A DNA stretch of 9,663 nucleotides, taken from CAZCBJ01 sp964496705. GTDB lineage: Bacteria; Chloroflexota; Anaerolineae; Anaerolineales; Anaerolineaceae. The notes under the pieces were generated by a model. The model searched no databases, was not told the DNA's origin, and worked only from the letters and a program-made list of their open reading frames with translations. This document shows positions 1 through 6,753 of this stretch, in pieces (within the stretch, counting starts at the first letter, position 1; every line of letters begins with the position of its first letter). The stretch lies in NCBI GenBank assembly GCA_964496705.1, contig CAZCBJ010000153.1, positions 1-9,663 of the forward strand, read 5' to 3'. The position numbers were made by a program, and so were the translations under genes.

Positions 1-606
1 CGCTGCGATCAACGCAATGATCACCACGGCAATGCGCCACTGTTTCCACAGCGTGCGCGGGGTGACCATGTTCAGCTTGGCCAGCACGAACACAATCAGG
101 GGCAGTTCAAAACTCAATCCGATCCAGAACATCAAATTCAGCACAAAACCAAAATAATTGGACAGGCGCGGGGTGGTGCGCACGCCCAGGATACTCACCA
201 GGAACGGCAGCGCCGCCGGCAGCATGACATAATACGCGAACGCCACACCGCCGATGAAAAAAAGCGAAGCCAGCGGGATGGAGATGATGATCCAGCGCCT
301 CTCACTGGGCATCAATCCCGGCATGACAAAACCGAGGATCTGCCAAAGGATGAACGGCAGGGCGATGATGAAACCCGCCAGCAGCGAAACGCGCATGAAA
401 ACGCTGATATTCTCAGTGACCTCGATGGAAACCAGGTAGTCGAGTCCCCCAATGGGCCTGGCCAGCAGGCGGATCAACTCATCGGCAAAGGCAAAACTGA
501 GCAGGACCGCTACCACCAGACCAATCACTGCATAGAAAAGCCGATTGCGCAGCTCTTTGAGATGGTCCCAAATGCCCATCGCGGCGACGTTGTTATCTTG
601 AACCAT
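1..606 (-). CDS. tatC: Sec-independent protein translocase TatC (3' end cut by window edge)
   Basis: TatC is the multi-spanning inner-membrane subunit of the twin-arginine translocase that recognises Tat signal peptides on folded proteins. The 202 visible codons run off the left edge. The first 202 of roughly 250 expected residues include the N-terminal signature DHLKELRNRL (residues 14-23), a glutamate in the PGLMPSERRW loop (E102) and the second conserved Phe-Glu pair in GLSFELPL (E167), all matching the family pattern. Hydrophobic spans at about 24-45, 70-95, 105-125 and 155-180 fit the first four membrane segments. The ATG at 606 is 17 bp past the sodX stop on the same strand, so the gene probably belongs to the sodN-sodX transcription unit, although a TATAAT box sits in that gap. 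No clear ribosome-binding site precedes the ATG. A second ATG at 579 is possible, but it has no ribosome-binding site either. Confidence 0.95.
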   Translation of the reverse strand, partial: MVQDNNVAAMGIWDHLKELRNRLFYAVIGLVVAVLLSFAFADELIRLLARPIGGLDYLVSIEVTENISVFMRVSLLAGFIIALPFILWQILGFVMPGLMPSERRWIIISIPLASLFFIGGVAFAYYVMLPAALPFLVSILGVRTTPRLSNYFGFVLNLMFWIGLSFELPLIVFVLAKLNMVTPRTLWKQWRIAVVIIALIAA

Positions 607-616
607 AACCGCGTTG

Positions 617-645
617 ATTATACCTACTTTTTGCGAATATGCCAG
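617..645 (-). promoter_or_regulatory. Possible internal promoter in front of tatC
   Basis: On the minus strand the sodX-tatC gap holds a perfect TATAAT (617-622). Seventeen bases upstream is CTGGCA (640-645), matching TTGACA at 4 of 6 positions. The predicted start point near 610 leaves only about 4 nt before the tatC ATG, which would be an almost leaderless mRNA. The -35 lies inside sodX. This is a sequence match only and could be chance. Confidence 0.35.
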
Positions 646-920
646 ATGACTTTGCCGATCACATCCCGCAGTCGCACCGGTCCAAAGCGGCGACTGTCGA
701 TGCTCTCTGGATGGGTGCCGGTCACGAACAGGCAGCCCTGCGCCGTATCCACCCACTCCACCCGTTTGATCATCACCCCAAAAATGAGTTGATGAAAAAC
801 AATCACCTCGCCCGCGCGGATGGGGCGGAACAGGAAGGGGAGTATGGACACGAACACATAATCCCCTTCGCGGTATTCCGGCTCCAGGCTGCTGCCCTCA
901 ATTTTGAGCAGGCGCAGCAT
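624..920 (-). CDS. sodX: Nickel-type SOD maturation protease SodX (S26 signal-peptidase-like)
   Basis: A 98-residue serine protease of the signal peptidase I clan, expected to cut the N-terminal leader from the nickel SOD precursor so that its histidine becomes the N terminus. Box B is IEGSSLEPEYREGDYV, with the catalytic serine most likely S11 (aligned with GxSMxP). The Ser-Lys dyad is completed by K52 in MIKRVEW. The late box appears as SIDSRRFGPV (73-82). It is much shorter than LepB and has no obvious membrane anchor, as usual for this subfamily. Its ATG shares one base with the sodN stop (TAATG), implying translational coupling. Function is inferred from the motifs plus the adjacent sodN, and the family pairing sodN-sodX is well established. 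A generic S24/S26 peptidase is the only real alternative. Confidence 0.92.
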   Translation of the reverse strand: MLRLLKIEGSSLEPEYREGDYVFVSILPFLFRPIRAGEVIVFHQLIFGVMIKRVEWVDTAQGCLFVTGTHPESIDSRRFGPVRLRDVIGKVIWHIRKK

Positions 921-1420
921 TAAAGAACGGGATAAACGACTTCTTCGCCGGGTTTATAAGGCGCCTTGACTCGCTTGGTGGCAATGCCCTTGGTTTCCCA
1001 GTAGATTTCCGCAAAGCGGTTGACGGCTGCCTGCAGTTCCAACGCAACCTCGCGGCTGACACCCTGGCGGCATTTGGAGCCCAGCTGCATGATCTTATGC
1101 ATCAGAGCCGGCAGCTCGGGATATTTTTCCACATGCTCTTTCTTGAAATAATCACCGAAGATGACGCGCACCTCGCGCTTGAGCAGCTCGGCATGCTCCT
1201 CTTTGACGGCGACATAGCGGCTGATGCTGTTGTGATATTCCAGCGTCTGCACCTGCGCGCCCGCCGAAAGCTCGTTCATCAGGTCGATCATGCGGATGAC
1301 GGTCAACGCAGACAACTGAGCCAGATGGGGATCATAGATGCCGCAGGGAATGTCGCAGTGCGCCCGGGCTTTTTCAAAATGCACCAATTCATCCAATTGT
1401 TGAAGGAAAGCGTGGATCAT
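920..1420 (-). CDS. sodN: Nickel superoxide dismutase precursor
   Basis: Converts superoxide to oxygen and hydrogen peroxide using a Ni(II/III) site. The diagnostic Ni-hook HCDIPCGIYDP lies at residues 21-31. Cleavage after A20 would give mature His1, Cys2 and Cys6, the known nickel ligands, and Asp3, Pro5 and Tyr9 of the hook are also present. The leader, MIHAFLQQLDELVHFEKARA, is 20 residues, not hydrophobic, has no twin arginine and ends in Ala-Arg-Ala. The mature part is 146 residues, longer than the roughly 117 of Streptomyces enzymes; the extra length is at the C terminus (KGIATKRVKAPYKPGEEVVYP). I chose the ATG at 1420 because AGGAGG sits 7 nt upstream. The frame stays open to an ATG at 1534, but those 38 added residues look non-coding and would cross the promoter. 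The gene is followed directly by sodX. Confidence 0.97.
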   Translation of the reverse strand: MIHAFLQQLDELVHFEKARAHCDIPCGIYDPHLAQLSALTVIRMIDLMNELSAGAQVQTLEYHNSISRYVAVKEEHAELLKREVRVIFGDYFKKEHVEKYPELPALMHKIMQLGSKCRQGVSREVALELQAAVNRFAEIYWETKGIATKRVKAPYKPGEEVVYPVL

Positions 1421-1427
1421 GGAAAAA

Positions 1428-1433
1428 CCTCCT
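1428..1433 (-). promoter_or_regulatory. Ribosome-binding site of sodN
   Basis: A perfect AGGAGG on the minus strand, 7 nt before the ATG at 1420. It fixes the sodN start and rules out the longer reading from 1534. It is the strongest ribosome-binding site in the window, consistent with a highly expressed enzyme. Confidence 0.9.
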
Positions 1434-1447
1434 ATGCAAATGTGATT

Positions 1448-1466
1448 TGACGGTAATCTTCCGTCA
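1448..1466 (-). promoter_or_regulatory. 19-bp inverted repeat in the sodN leader (possible operator or RNA hairpin)
   Basis: TGACGGTAATCTTCCGTCA has two perfect 6-bp arms around a 7-nt centre. It lies between the predicted sodN start point (about 1477) and the ribosome-binding site, at about +12 to +30, where a bound repressor would block transcription. It could also fold in the mRNA. It does not match the Fur, PerR or Streptomyces Nur boxes I know. The repeat is seen; its role is inferred. Confidence 0.45.
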
Positions 1467-1483
1467 CGAGGAATTGTGCTCTC

Positions 1484-1489
1484 ATTATA
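1484..1489 (-). promoter_or_regulatory. -10 box of the sodN promoter
   Basis: A perfect TATAAT on the minus strand inside CTATAATGAG. The predicted start point is about 1477, giving a leader of roughly 57 nt. No good -35 is seen at 16-18 bp; the best is GCCACA at 1507-1512, with 3 of 6 matches. That may mean an activator is needed or that a different sigma factor recognises it. The promoter is divergent from the kinase gene. Confidence 0.5.
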
Positions 1490-1572
1490 GACCAAAACAA
1501 ACGCCGTGTGGCAGCCAATCCGTGTGCTTCTCAAGACGCGTGATAAAATAATTCAAACAAGTCAATTAACGG

Positions 1573-3786
1573 ATGGAGCATCGCTCCCGAAATCACTTCC
1601 GTAAAGGCGGCGCCATGCGCATCAACCTTCGTGCGTTGCTTTCACCCCCCGTCTTCCCAGACGATGACAACAAGACTCACCAGGCCCGGCTGCTGCACAT
1701 CATTCTGCTGATCATGCTGGTGCTGAGTCTATTTTATGTCATCATCGGCCCCTTCATCCATCCTGACCCCACACCTGGGCTGGTGATGGGCGCGGTTTTA
1801 TTGGTATTACTCACCGCCGGACTGATTCTGCTGCGCCGTGGCTGGGTGTCAGCCGTTGGGATCGCTTTGACTGCCCTGCTGCTGGTTATGTTCACCCTGG
1901 TCATTTTCAATAACGGAGGCATCCACGGGGCATCAATCAGCAACTATTTTGTGTTGATCCTGATCGCCGGATTGGTGCTGGGTTGGCGCTGGGGCGCGTG
2001 GGTGGCCCTGCTCTGCGCGTTGAGCGCAACGGGCATGGTTTTGGCGGAAACGAATCAAATCCTGCCACAGGCTCGTTTATCCTCTTCGCCGGCTTCCACG
2101 CTGACCATCCTGCTGAGCAACTTTGCTGCCGTTGCCCTGCTGCTGGCCCTGGCTGAAGCTGGTTTGCGGCGCGCGCTGCGCCAGGCGCGAAGGGAAATCG
2201 GCGAACTCAGGCTAATTGAAGAAAAGCTGCACATCAGCGAAGAACGCTATCACAATTTTATCGAGCAAAGCGCCGAAGGCATCTGGCTGCTTGAGTTAGA
2301 AGAACCTATCCCCACCAGCCTCCCGCCGGAAGAACAGGTGCGCCGCATACAATACCAGGGCGTGATCCGTGAGTGCAACGACGCCCTGGCGCGCATGTAC
2401 GGCTATTCCCGCCGCGAGGAAATGATTGGCAAGCGGCTGCTTGACCTTTACGGCGGCACCCCCGACGAAACCAACACCCGCGCCACGCTGAGACTGGTGC
2501 AATCCGATTACCGCTCCAACGACCGCGAAACGGTGGAGGTGAACAGCGCCGGACAACGGGTGCATTTCAGCAACAACGCCGTGGGCATCCTCCAGGATGG
2601 ATTCCTGACTGCCATCTGGGGTGTGCAGCGCGACATCACCGCAGCCAAACGCGCTGCAGAAGCCCTCCAGGCGAGCGAGACCAAGTACCGCAGCCTGACC
2701 GAAGAAACCTCCGATGGAATCGCCATGGTGGACGAGCAGGGCTTGATCATCGAATGGAACCGCGCCACCGAGAAGATCTCTGGCATTCCGCGCGCCGAAG
2801 CCATCGGGCGTTATGCCTGGGATATTCAGGCGCAGTTGCATAGCGGAGGAACCCCGGAAGAAGAACTGGTCGCCACTTACCGTCAGGGATTTTTGGAATT
2901 AATTGAAAACGGTACAGCCGCCTGGCTGCAGCCTGGATTAGTTGGCGAGTTGATTCATCCGGACGGCTCCATCTGCATTGTGGAGCAAAGGGTTTTTCCG
3001 ATCAAAACTGAACAAGGCTTCCGCCTGGGGTTGCTGACCCGTGATGTCACCGAGCGCAAACGCGCCGAGGCCGAGCGTGAGGCGCTGATCAAAGACCTGG
3101 AGACGAAAAACAGCGAGCTGGAACGCTTCACCTACACCGTATCGCATGATCTCAAAAGCCCGCTGATCACGATCAGCGGATTTCTGAGCTACCTCGCCGA
3201 GGACGCTGCGAGCGGCAACACTGCCCGTCTGAATGAAGACATCCAGCGCATCTCCAGCGCAACACGCAAAATGCAGCGCCTGCTGGACGAGCTGCTCGAG
3301 CTATCGCGCATCGGGCGGATGATGAATCCGGCTGAAAATGTGCCCTTCGAGTCTGCCGTCCGCGAAGCGCTCTCGCTGACTGAAGGCCGCCTGCGCGAAC
3401 ATGCCGTGCGGGTGACGATCCAGCCGGGACTTCCGCAGGTGTTCGTTGACCGTGTTCGCCTGGTGGAGGTGTTGCAAAACCTGATCGACAATGCCGCAAA
3501 GTTCATGGGCGACCAGCCCAATCCATGCATTGAAATTGGCATGCGCGAAAGCCAGGATGGCATGGTGTTCTTCGTGCGCGATAACGGCATCGGCATCGAA
3601 CCCAAATATCAGGAGCGCATCTTCAGGTTGTTTGAAAAACTCGATGCCACCAACGACGGCACCGGCGTGGGCCTGGCGCTGGTGCGCCGCATCATCGAAG
3701 TGCACGGCGGCAAAATCTGGGTTGAATCGAAGGGCGCCGGCCAGGGCTCCACGTTCTGTTTCACCCTGCCGCCCGCCGAGAAGTAA
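1573..3786 (+). CDS. Membrane sensor histidine kinase with two PAS domains
   Basis: An orphan two-component sensor kinase of 737 residues. The N terminus holds about six hydrophobic spans (roughly 42-62, 69-88, 93-111, 122-139, 141-157, 174-194) forming a membrane sensor I cannot assign to a named family. A charged linker (195-221) leads to PAS1 (about 222-358) and PAS2 (about 368-495). HisKA follows with YTVSHDLKSPLITI, phospho-acceptor H525. The HATPase has N box NLIDNAAKF (636-644), G1 DNGIGI (670-675), F box RLFEKL and G2 GVGLAL (698-703), so it should be active. There is no receiver domain and no response regulator nearby, hence partner and signal are unknown. Two starts are possible: ATG 1573, or ATG 1615, which has AAAGG 7 nt upstream and removes only 14 residues. 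TAAAAT at 1544-1549 is a plausible -10. Confidence 0.93.
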   Translation: MEHRSRNHFRKGGAMRINLRALLSPPVFPDDDNKTHQARLLHIILLIMLVLSLFYVIIGPFIHPDPTPGLVMGAVLLVLLTAGLILLRRGWVSAVGIALTALLLVMFTLVIFNNGGIHGASISNYFVLILIAGLVLGWRWGAWVALLCALSATGMVLAETNQILPQARLSSSPASTLTILLSNFAAVALLLALAEAGLRRALRQARREIGELRLIEEKLHISEERYHNFIEQSAEGIWLLELEEPIPTSLPPEEQVRRIQYQGVIRECNDALARMYGYSRREEMIGKRLLDLYGGTPDETNTRATLRLVQSDYRSNDRETVEVNSAGQRVHFSNNAVGILQDGFLTAIWGVQRDITAAKRAAEALQASETKYRSLTEETSDGIAMVDEQGLIIEWNRATEKISGIPRAEAIGRYAWDIQAQLHSGGTPEEELVATYRQGFLELIENGTAAWLQPGLVGELIHPDGSICIVEQRVFPIKTEQGFRLGLLTRDVTERKRAEAEREALIKDLETKNSELERFTYTVSHDLKSPLITISGFLSYLAEDAASGNTARLNEDIQRISSATRKMQRLLDELLELSRIGRMMNPAENVPFESAVREALSLTEGRLREHAVRVTIQPGLPQVFVDRVRLVEVLQNLIDNAAKFMGDQPNPCIEIGMRESQDGMVFFVRDNGIGIEPKYQERIFRLFEKLDATNDGTGVGLALVRRIIEVHGGKIWVESKGAGQGSTFCFTLPPAEK

Positions 3787-3796
3787 AATTTATTGA

Positions 3797-3823
3797 GGAT
3801 TGGCGCGGCGCCTGCCCCAATCC
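3797..3823 (-). terminator. Hairpin between convergent genes, possible bidirectional terminator
   Basis: GGATTGG (3797-3803) and CCAATCC (3817-3823) form a perfect 7-bp stem around a 13-nt GC-rich loop. It fills the 41-bp gap between the converging kinase and exonuclease genes. On the minus strand the stem is followed by TCAATAAATTTTAC, a moderately T-rich tail, so it serves the exonuclease gene best. The plus-strand side lacks a T run. Confidence 0.55.
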
Positions 3824-3827
3824 GCGA

Positions 3828-4601
3828 TCAATCGTTGAGGACCAAGGTGACCGGGCAGTGGTCCGAGCCCATGATTTCGTTGTGAATGACCACATCCGCC
3901 ACGCGCGGCATGAGCCCCTCAGAGACGAGGAAGTAATCCAGGCGCCAGCCCACGTCTCGAGCGCGCGCATTGGAAATGAACGTCCACCAGGTGTACTGCA
4001 CCCGCTGCGGATAGAGACGCCGGTAGGCGTCCGCCAGGCCGTGCGAGAGGTATTTGTCAATCCAGGCGCGCTCCTCCGGTAAAAAACCGGTGGCGGTGGA
4101 GTTGGCTTTGGGATGCTTGAGGTCGATCTCATTGTGAGCGGTGTTGAAATCGCCGGTGATGATCACCTGCTGGCCAGCCTGGTGCAGGCGGTCGCACCAA
4201 TCCAACAGGCTGGCGTAGAAATCCAGCTTGTACGGCACGCGCCCCAGATCGCGCTGTCCGTTAGGGAAATACACATTGAACAACCAGAAATCCGCAAAGC
4301 GATGGGCGATCAGGCGGCCTTCGCCGTCAAAATCAGGGATGCCCATACCCAATTGCTCTTCGAGCGGGCGGACGCGCGCCAGAGAGGCTGTGCCGCTGTA
4401 GCCGGGTCGCTCAGCCGGGTTCCAGGTGTGGTGTGGGAATTGCTCGACAAGGGCTTGCAGCGACTCAGCCGGCAACTGTTCCGGGCGGGATTTGATTTCC
4501 TGCAGGCAGTACACATCCGGCTGCAGGGTTTGGATGCTTTGCAGAAAGCCTTTGTTCAGCGTGGCGCGCAGGCCATTGACATTCCAGGTGGTGATTTTCA
4601 T
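3828..4601 (-). CDS. xth: Exodeoxyribonuclease III (AP endonuclease, ExoIII/XthA type)
   Basis: A base-excision-repair enzyme that cuts the backbone at abasic sites and trims 3' ends, using a divalent metal. At 257 residues it has normal family length. Visible active-site blocks in order are WNVNGLRA (N7 region), LQEIK (metal-binding Glu), NVYFPNGQ (Tyr), TGDFNTAH (catalytic Asp and Asn), the GFLPEERAW loop, GWRLDYFLV and the terminal GSDHCPV (Asp-His). All catalytic residues expected for the exonuclease-endonuclease-phosphatase fold are present. The ATG at 4601 fits the family start MKITTWNVNG. No Shine-Dalgarno precedes it, and the promoter prediction puts +1 on that same base. The gene is monocistronic, divergent from the dCMP deaminase operon and convergent with the kinase gene. 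ExoA-like naming is equally acceptable. Confidence 0.96.
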   Translation of the reverse strand: MKITTWNVNGLRATLNKGFLQSIQTLQPDVYCLQEIKSRPEQLPAESLQALVEQFPHHTWNPAERPGYSGTASLARVRPLEEQLGMGIPDFDGEGRLIAHRFADFWLFNVYFPNGQRDLGRVPYKLDFYASLLDWCDRLHQAGQQVIITGDFNTAHNEIDLKHPKANSTATGFLPEERAWIDKYLSHGLADAYRRLYPQRVQYTWWTFISNARARDVGWRLDYFLVSEGLMPRVADVVIHNEIMGSDHCPVTLVLND

Positions 4602-4607
4602 GGGAGT

Positions 4608-4635
4608 ATTGTAGCAGAAAGGCGGGAATGGTCAA
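4608..4635 (-). promoter_or_regulatory. Promoter of the exonuclease III gene, predicting a leaderless mRNA
   Basis: Minus strand: TTGACC (4630-4635, 5 of 6 matches), a 16-bp spacer and TACAAT (4608-4613, 5 of 6). With normal -10 to +1 spacing, the start point is position 4601, the A of the ATG. This agrees with the lack of any ribosome-binding site. Confidence 0.6.
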
Positions 4636-4738
4636 CAGGTAACGAGTGAGTATAGATGGGTAAAATTTCTAAAAATAGAATCACGCCGGATTTGGTAATT
4701 TCTTCTTTACACAGAACCTACACCCTTCTTCCCAAGCT

Positions 4739-4761
4739 GTGATAATATTTCCTCCACGAGG
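4739..4761 (+). promoter_or_regulatory. Extended -10 promoter and ribosome-binding site of the dCMP deaminase operon
   Basis: TGTGATAAT (about 4738-4746) is an extended -10 with 5 of 6 matches in the hexamer. No clear -35 is seen (CCTACA at 4717-4722 is the best, 3 of 6). The start point would be about 4753. GAGG at 4758-4761 lies 5 nt before the ATG at 4767, so the leader is only about 14 nt. Confidence 0.5.
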
Positions 4762-4766
4762 TAAAC

Positions 4767-5195
4767 ATGCGACCTGATTGGGATTCCTACTTTATGAAAA
4801 TTGCCTACGCCGTATCCGAGCGCAGCACCTGCGATCGGGCCTTCGTGGGCTGCGTATTGGTATTGGAAAAACGCATTCTGACCACCGGATTTAACGGTTC
4901 ACCCGCCGGACTGGCGCACTGCGACGATGAGGGACACCTGATGGTGGACGGGCACTGCGTGCGCACCATCCACGCCGAGACGAATGCCATCATCCAGGCC
5001 GCGCTGCACGGCGTATCCACGCGCGGCGCCACCTGTTACGTGACCCATTTCCCCTGCATCAATTGCGCCAAGGCGCTGATCAACGCCGGCATCATCCGCC
5101 TGGTTTACAGCGTGGCTTACCGGCAGGATCCCGTCGCAGTGGATTTCCTGCGCACCGCCAACGTTGAAGTGGATCAAAAAGAAATCCAGGCCTGA
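4767..5195 (+). CDS. comEB: Deoxycytidylate (dCMP) deaminase, ComEB-like
   Basis: A zinc enzyme that deaminates dCMP to dUMP, feeding thymidylate synthesis. At 142 residues it has normal length. The cytidine-deaminase fold motifs are clear: HAETNAI, with zinc ligand H69 and proton-shuttling E71, and PCINCAK, with zinc ligands C97 and C100. RPDWDSYFMKIA at the N terminus and DGHCVRTIHAE before the active site are typical of the dCMP branch rather than of CDA, TadA or RibD. The family is called comEB where it sits in competence operons; no competence genes are seen here. The start is supported by GAGG 5 nt upstream. The next gene begins at or just inside its 3' end. Confidence 0.95.
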   Translation: MRPDWDSYFMKIAYAVSERSTCDRAFVGCVLVLEKRILTTGFNGSPAGLAHCDDEGHLMVDGHCVRTIHAETNAIIQAALHGVSTRGATCYVTHFPCINCAKALINAGIIRLVYSVAYRQDPVAVDFLRTANVEVDQKEIQA

Positions 5196-5199
5196 GGTC

Positions 5200-6744
5200 G
5201 TGGCTCGTCCAGCCGCCATCATCCAGCGCTGGTTGCCCAGCCAGCCGCATGTTCTTCTCTGGAGCGCCTACCCCGTACTCGGCTTGCTGGCTGCCAACCT
5301 GGAACTGACCCTTCCGGAATCGGCGCTGCGCCCGCTGCTCGTTTCACTGGTCGGTGGGCTGCTGCTGACCGCGTTGCTCAGGCTGTTCCTGAGAGACGCG
5401 AGCAAGGCAGCCCTGGGCGCCACCCTCTTGATCGGCTTGTTTTACCTGTACGGGCATGTGTTCGCCCTGATCGAGACGCAGCCCGTGGGGCGGCACCGCT
5501 ATGTGCTGGGAGTCTGGGCATTGTTGGCTGCCGCGAGCCTGTTCGCCATTATAAAAAGAGGCGGGCGCGCCAACCGATGGCACACTTTTCTCAACCTCAC
5601 CGGCGCGCTGTTGGTGGGCTGGTCGCTGGCGCAAATCACCTGGTTCGAAGCGCGCGGCTGGCTGCTCCAACAGCGCGCTCAGACGCAAACGGCTGTGACC
5701 AGCGACGGGCTGCGGCTGCCCTCCGAGCCGGCCCCGGATGTGTACTACATTGTGCTGGACGGCTACGCTCGCCAGGATGTTCTCGCGCGGGAATATGATT
5801 ATAACAACAGCCAGTTTCTCAACCGGCTGCGCGAGCTTGGATTCTTTGTGGCGGACTGCGCGCAGAGCAATTACGCCTGGACGATGCTCTCGCTCTCCTC
5901 AACCCTCCAGATGGATTATGTGGATGCATTTGCGCCAGATTTGCTGAACAGCGATGCCCATCCCGACTACCTGCAGTTCCACGATTTCATCGCCCACAGC
6001 CCGGTGCGCCGCAATCTGGAAGCGTTGGGCTACCGGATGGTGGCCTTTGAGACCGGCTGGCCGTTCACCGAGGTGAACGACGCCGATCTATTCATCGAAA
6101 AAAGTAAAAACCACATGGCCCGCTACCTGGGCAGCGGCGGGTTGAACCCATTCGAGCTGATGCTGCTGCGCACCAGCCTGCTGCGCCCTGCGCTTGAAAT
6201 GAACGCTGCCAGACAGGCGCGCCGCTTGCCCGTGGCGGTGGGCTCGCTGGAACAGCAGCACTATGAGCGGCTGGTCTTTGTGATGAGCCAGGCTGAGCAG
6301 TTGAGCGCGGTGCCGGGGCGCAAATTTGTCTTCCTGCATCTGGTCGCGCCTCACGCTCCTTATATATTCAAAGCGGATGGCACCTTCTCGGATGTTGGCG
6401 CGGAAGAGGTTGGTTATCCTGAGGAAATCCGCTATCTCAACCGATGGTTTCTGGAATTCGCGCAAAAATTGATCGCCCAATCCAAAACACCCCCGGTGAT
6501 CATCGTGCAGGGCGACCACGGCTGGCGCAAGGGCGAGCGCACCGCCATCTTCAGCGCCTACCACTTGCCTGTCAATGCAGACGGGCTGTACAATAGCATC
6601 ACCCCGGTCAATTCCTTCCGGGTGATGTTCAACCAGGTGTTTGGCGGGAATTACCCGCTGCTGGAGGACCGCAGTTATGGCTCGCCGGAGGATAAACAGC
6701 TCATGCTGCAACCCGTCCCGGCCTCCTGCCCAAATCAGAAATGA
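5200..6744 (+). CDS. Membrane-anchored alkaline-phosphatase/sulfatase-superfamily hydrolase
   Basis: About 514 residues. The N-terminal 140 hold four hydrophobic spans separated by short loops, followed by an outward catalytic domain of the alkaline phosphatase fold, as in LTA-synthase-like and EptA-like enzymes. Numbering from GTG 5200: metal-binding VYYIVLDGYAR (D187), the SNYAWTMLSLSSTL block with T228 as likely nucleophile, HLVAPHAPY (H385) and VQGDHGW (D439, H440). The sulfatase CxPxR motif is absent, so phosphodiester or phosphoglycerol transfer or hydrolysis at the cell surface is likelier than sulfate ester cleavage. The substrate is unknown. The start is ambiguous: GTG 5200 lies 4 nt after the dCMP deaminase stop, while a TTG at 5164 would add 12 residues by overlapping that gene and has no ribosome-binding site. 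It is co-transcribed with its neighbours. Confidence 0.85.
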   Translation: MARPAAIIQRWLPSQPHVLLWSAYPVLGLLAANLELTLPESALRPLLVSLVGGLLLTALLRLFLRDASKAALGATLLIGLFYLYGHVFALIETQPVGRHRYVLGVWALLAAASLFAIIKRGGRANRWHTFLNLTGALLVGWSLAQITWFEARGWLLQQRAQTQTAVTSDGLRLPSEPAPDVYYIVLDGYARQDVLAREYDYNNSQFLNRLRELGFFVADCAQSNYAWTMLSLSSTLQMDYVDAFAPDLLNSDAHPDYLQFHDFIAHSPVRRNLEALGYRMVAFETGWPFTEVNDADLFIEKSKNHMARYLGSGGLNPFELMLLRTSLLRPALEMNAARQARRLPVAVGSLEQQHYERLVFVMSQAEQLSAVPGRKFVFLHLVAPHAPYIFKADGTFSDVGAEEVGYPEEIRYLNRWFLEFAQKLIAQSKTPPVIIVQGDHGWRKGERTAIFSAYHLPVNADGLYNSITPVNSFRVMFNQVFGGNYPLLEDRSYGSPEDKQLMLQPVPASCPNQK

Positions 6745-6753
6745 GAGGATGCG

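Noticed and set aside
1421..1534. N-terminal extension of sodN to the ATG at 1534
   Set aside because: It would read through the TATAAT box and the inverted repeat, and a perfect AGGAGG marks the ATG at 1420; the normal leader length also fits 1420.
2296..2841. A 181-codon minus-strand open frame inside the kinase gene
   Set aside because: It lies opposite the PAS domains, has no motif, and kinase codon structure explains the openness.
4660..4700. AT-rich stretch GGTAAAATTTCTAAAAATAG as a promoter or origin-like element
   Set aside because: There are no repeated boxes and no gene at a fitting distance; it is simply the AT-rich spacer between divergent genes.
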